A DNA stretch of 64,000 nt from Vitellaria paradoxa (lineage: Eukaryota > Streptophyta > Magnoliopsida > Ericales > Sapotaceae): contig CM034240.1 in the NCBI GenBank assembly GCA_019916065.1, forward strand, positions 19,515,894 through 19,579,893, in the 5' to 3' direction. Positions 60,551 to 64,000 of the stretch are shown here, piece after piece. The first letter of the stretch is position 1. Each line of letters opens with the position of its first letter. A program made the translations under genes and the position numbers. The notes beneath the pieces were generated by a model. The model searched no databases and had not been told where the DNA came from. It was given only the letters and a program-made list of their open reading frames with translations.

Positions 60551-61161
60551 TGATGTAAGTAATTGTTTTTGATTTTATACATTCATGTAAAGTGATGTTA
60601 TGAATACCACCGCGTCCTCTTCGACGTAAATCCCCCCCCCCCCCGGGGGGCGGGGGGAACCAAAAAAAAAAAACCACCCCTTAGGATACGTATAGGGAAA
60701 AGGGTACTGTCAGTTTGAAGAAAACTATAATGTCATTTTCGTACTTGCAATGCAATTTGATTTTCCAGTGTACTTTCGTTTCTGCATATCAGGGAGTAAC
60801 GCAGCCATCTTCATGTTGCTTCCCGCCAATGAAAGTTTTTAGAACTTTTTATAGAAGTTCGATTTATATGAACTATACTTTTGTTGTAGTTCGGGGTTTC
60901 AATAGGCACATCCATCAGTAGTAGGAACACCGAAAGTTTCTATGTATAGACTGATAAACCTTTTTTGTGGTGTTGGTTGTCTGGGAAAAAAGCCGAATGC
61001 ACATAATTTTTGGAATGGAAATTAACTGAGTCTTGTGTGTAGCGAGTTATTTATTTATTTTTTTATTTATTTTTTGGGGGTGGAACTGGGGCATCATCCT
61101 CTTTAATACATTCTCTTATTTATTTATTTTTCTAACAATCAGCACATCAAATTGAGAAGAA
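60551..61161 (+). other. Downstream region of the DUF639 gene
   Basis: Probably the 3' UTR at first. A GTAAGT follows 11 bp after the stop, and no definite poly(A) signal was chosen. It contains the suspicious C13-G6-C-G6 homopolymer block at 60632-60657. There is no second gene. Confidence 0.45.
60632..60677. other. Low-complexity C/G/A homopolymer block, possible assembly error
   Basis: C13, G6, C, G6, AACC, A12, CCACCCC occur in a row 82 bp after the DUF639 stop, unlike anything else in this AT-rich window. It may be a real repeat, but consensus error is likely. Confidence 0.6.
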
Positions 61162-61540
61162 TTTTTTTTTTTTTGTGACCCGGAACCCCACCGATTTATT
61201 GCAGTCCTCAACGAACCGCGTAATCAATGAGTAAACGGAGGGCTCGCACAATATTCCACAAATCACACGAACCGATTAAGTCCAAGGTTTATACTTTGTG
61301 TGGGTACTTCCAAAGTTTGTTGGGTCTTAAAGTCAAACTTCTGATCTCCCTTAGGGAAGCCAAGAGTCAACTGTCTTAGAACAGTTGGTTTAATTGAGAT
61401 GAAACCTTGATTCATATTTGGTTTAAATTCATTTTTGTGTGGATGTCTTCTGTCGCAACTATACACTTGCTAGGCTCAGCGTGTAGGGGCTTCCGACTAT
61501 AGCTTGATTCGAACGTTCCACCATACACAGTAAATGGAAA
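61162..61540 (-). repeat. Probable SINE-like repeat, copy 2 of the 48084 family
   Basis: T13 and GTGACCCGGAACCCC...CAACGAACCGCGTA (to 61222) match 48084-48142. Further on, the minus strand carries GTTCGAATC (about 61507-61516), a B-box-like motif, so this may be a longer copy with a tRNA-like head. I could not identify an A box or target duplication. Confidence 0.4.
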
Positions 61541-62180
61541 TTCTTTTGTTATGATCAAGGAGTATTGCTACAATTGGTTGCCACTTTCCACACTTTCGCG
61601 AAGCAGATGAAGGGAAAAGAAAATCTTCTTTATGCCCAGATTTCTTTATACGGAGATAATTTTCATCGAGTGTTTATAAATTCTTCATTTATGCCCAACA
61701 ACATTTTGATAAGGATGATTGTGGAATAGAAAAACGTGTTCTCTGAGTGTTTGTAATATTATCCATGAACGGCAACAACATTTTAGTAAGGATAATAATA
61801 GTTATGGAAACATATATTGATTTTCTTTAAAATTTGAACGTGAGAACTGAATTTTTAAATTTGAAATATTTGAGTTTTAATAAGCTGTAAATTAACTATT
61901 GTACCCTTATTTTTTAAAACTAACATGTGTCTATATACTTAGTTTTGGACATTATTTTTGTCAATATAAAAAGTAGGAGCTTCACGCTTCATCAAACAAA
62001 GAGGCTTTATGAATTTCTAACTTCACTGCTACCCTTAGTGTTTATTTTATAATAGTATGGATAAATATAAAAATATAAACCCAATTAGGAACGGGAGATA
62101 GATTGACGAAAGGAAAGAAGAGGGAGGTAGATTTACACAAATTTCACATCCAAAATTTTTATCTCATGCCTAACGTTCCT
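61541..62180. other. Gene-free DNA
   Basis: No gene or defined repeat is seen between the SINE-like repeat and the MITE. Confidence 0.5.
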
Positions 62181-62950
62181 TAAGGGCATGTTTGTTTGGA
62201 AAATAATGAAGAGTAAATTTTCCTGAGGTAAATTTTATCTTTCATTACATTAATTTGAAAGAGGGTGTGAGGATTGCCATCTTATGAGTTAAATTGTTAC
62301 TGGTGAGAGAGGGTGGGGGGGTTGGTAAAGCAAAATAATGAAAAAATTATATTTTTTTCATTAACCCATAAAATGTTCTTTTACACTTGTAAAATCATAA
62401 AAAATGTTTTTCTATAAATAATTATAATAAATATTATAAAATAATAATTTATTTAATCAAACTAAACTTAATTTTAATGAATAATAATTTATTGTTAAAA
62501 TAATTTGTTTTATTTTATTAAATTCATACAATTGAAATATTAATTTACCATTAAAATTATTTATTTTCTCAAATTGAAATTATTTTTAATAAATAATAAT
62601 TACTTATTAAAATGATTTATTTATTAGAACGTTTTATTAAATAAAAATTATTTTTAATAAATAATAATTTACTAGATTATGTATTGTATTAATATAATTT
62701 ATTAAAATTAAAATTTTGTTTAAATAAACTAAAATTAGTTGTTTTATTAAATTATTTTAACAAAATAAAAATGATTTTTAACGAATAATAATTTATTATT
62801 AAAATTAATTACTATTGAAATATTAATCTATAAATAATTATTTTTTATAATTATATTTTTATTTAAATTATATTTAATAATATATATTTTATCAAAATGA
62901 ATTATTTTTAATATAACATTTATTATGATTTACTATAATTAATACTAAGA
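62181..62950. mobile_element. AT-rich Harbinger-type MITE, relative of 30627, right end lost
   Basis: TAA then GGGCATGTTTGTTTGG opens the element. CATTACATTAATTTGAAAGA is shared with the 30627 element read on the opposite strand, and the interiors have the same AT-rich character. No matching right terminus was found before 63000. Confidence 0.5.
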
Positions 62951-63124
62951 TTGACGTAGTTGAGAGATCTACTTTTATAACTAATTTTAATTCTTTAGAT
63001 ATACAGGAGAATACCCCTAACATGATATAAATACTCTCTCATGATCGAAATTATACTTAATTACTAAAAAACAATAAGATTTATAAAAAAAAAAAAAAAA
63101 AAAAAAACTCATTTTTGATTATTG

Positions 63125-63168
63125 AAACCCTAAAACCCTATCCCCAACTCTCTATAAAGCTCGCATTA
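63125..63168 (+). promoter_or_regulatory. Telo-box and TATA-like motifs, possible start of another gene
   Basis: Two tandem AAACCCTA telo boxes (63125-63140) are followed by CTCTATAAAG (TATAAAG at 63153-63159) and an ATG at 63168. Telo boxes are known near the transcription starts of many plant growth and translation genes. The 69-codon frame after the ATG is not recognisable and may be the first exon of a gene running off the window, or chance. Confidence 0.35.
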
Positions 63169-63169
63169 T

Positions 63170-64000
63170 GTTGCCCTCTTCCCTAGCGGCGGATCCTCCT
63201 CCTGCAACGGTTCCCCCCCGCCCCCTCTTTTGTTTCTGTCTGTGTATAGAGAGGGATGGGATTCAAAGGTTCCTCACCTTCTTCTCTATTCGGAAAATAT
63301 GTAAAGAATCGAATCGAATCGAATCGTTTGTTAGGTTTTCTTTCTGTACTTTGATGTTCAAATTCTATTCATTTTGAAGAATCGAATCTAAGAGATCGTG
63401 AGGTTTTCTTTGTGTGTGCTGTTTCTCAAAGTCAGATGATTTATTTACACTTAATTTTTCTTCGCTGTTGCAATTTCATGATCGAACCCTCCGAATGAAC
63501 AATCCGAAATTTTCTATTTTGGATTGGGAGCGTTCCGATTGTCGGTGTTTTCGGGAGGGACTAAACGTCTGCCCCTTTAGCATGACTTGGATTGCTTAAG
63601 GGATGAACAAGTCCCTCAGACGTGTTCCATCCTTTTCACTTTGTCAGCTATCTTTTTGTTGCGCGGATTGTTGATCATTTCGGGATGGGATATTTATTTC
63701 TCTTCTCTTGACTTTCCATTTATTGATTTGCTGTTTTTTTTTTTTGTTTTTTTTAAGAAATTCAATATTTACACCTTCTTATTAGTATATAATGGTCCGT
63801 GATGACAAATCCAAAGGCTTGTTTCTCAAAACATTCGCAGTGGCCGCCTGAGATCTTTCGCCTTCGCCGGGCTTGAGAGATAATGCTGCCCTTATCCTTC
63901 CTTGGATGTCTGAGACCTTCCTTTGAATTTTATGATATTTTCATCTTTGTATTTATGTATATATATATGAAATGTGCTTGTAATTTTATTTACCTTTTAG
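63170..64000. other. Right edge, unassigned
   Basis: GC-richer than the region to its left. It has a fourfold GAATC repeat at 63306-63326 and no frame I can assign. It may be 5' UTR and intron of a gene outside the window. Confidence 0.3.

Noticed and set aside
63168..63377. 69-codon frame after the telo boxes as a protein gene
   Set aside because: No recognised domain, Cys/Phe-rich low-complexity content, and no supporting splice structure within the window. Kept only as a possible first exon.
63799..63851. Possible C/D-box snoRNA (GTGATGA ... CTGA)
   Set aside because: C and D boxes are spaced plausibly, but the flanks do not form a terminal stem, no D'/C' pair is present, and I could not confirm a guide complementary to rRNA.
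1..64000. CRISPR arrays, operons, ribosome-binding sites, rRNA genes
   Set aside because: None is visible; the tandem repeats are microsatellites and the genes are spliced plant genes.

Overview
The window is nuclear DNA of a eudicot plant, probably a woody species; I cannot name the genus. The evidence is a spliced BEE-type bHLH gene, a spliced DUF639 gene, a plant-type tRNA-Asn(GUU), AT-rich intergenic DNA and many plant transposons (Ty3/gypsy, Ty1/copia, L1-like LINE, SINE, hAT- and PIF/Harbinger-type MITEs). There are no operons or bacterial features. The two protein genes, the tRNA gene and the intact CRM retrotransposon polyprotein are the only functional-looking coding units.

Layout. 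1-15386 is a nest of LTR retrotransposons. Old, decayed gypsy LTR and internal pieces surround a complete, very young CRM-like chromovirus (6809-14042, minus strand). That element has a 5-bp target duplication (CATAA), LTRs differing at one of 762 positions, an initiator-Met primer site, a polypurine tract and an uninterrupted 1662-residue Gag-Pol frame. 15889-15962 is tRNA-Asn. 19177-21325 is a six-exon bHLH gene of the BEE1/BEE3 type (277 aa). 26156-29690 is a 5'-truncated LINE split by a hAT-like MITE. 30-42 kb is AT-rich and holds MITEs and a tRNA-derived SINE (33368-33634). 43439-60550 is a nine-coding-exon DUF639 gene (691 aa). Its 7.7-kb intron 7 has taken up a decayed copia element, which carries a MITE in its 3' LTR, a second copia relic, and another MITE 83 bp upstream of the next exon. 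60.5-64 kb is mostly repeat-rich; the right edge has telo-box and TATA-like motifs that may begin another gene.

The most unusual signal is a set of three very small insertions (13217-13231, 17793-17822, 25109-25148). Each is little more than ACTTACC plus an A-run, and each lies between perfect 11-18 bp direct repeats. ACTTACC plus A-run is also the 3' terminus of the LINE at 26156. The insertions therefore look like LINE retrotransposition events truncated almost to the poly(A) tail. Read on the opposite strand, each carries a GGTAAGT splice-donor consensus; one lies in the leader of the young CRM element, in sense with its transcript.

Coordinates, splice joints and repeat ends were derived by reading the sequence by eye. 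Family names rest on recognised motifs, not on database searches.
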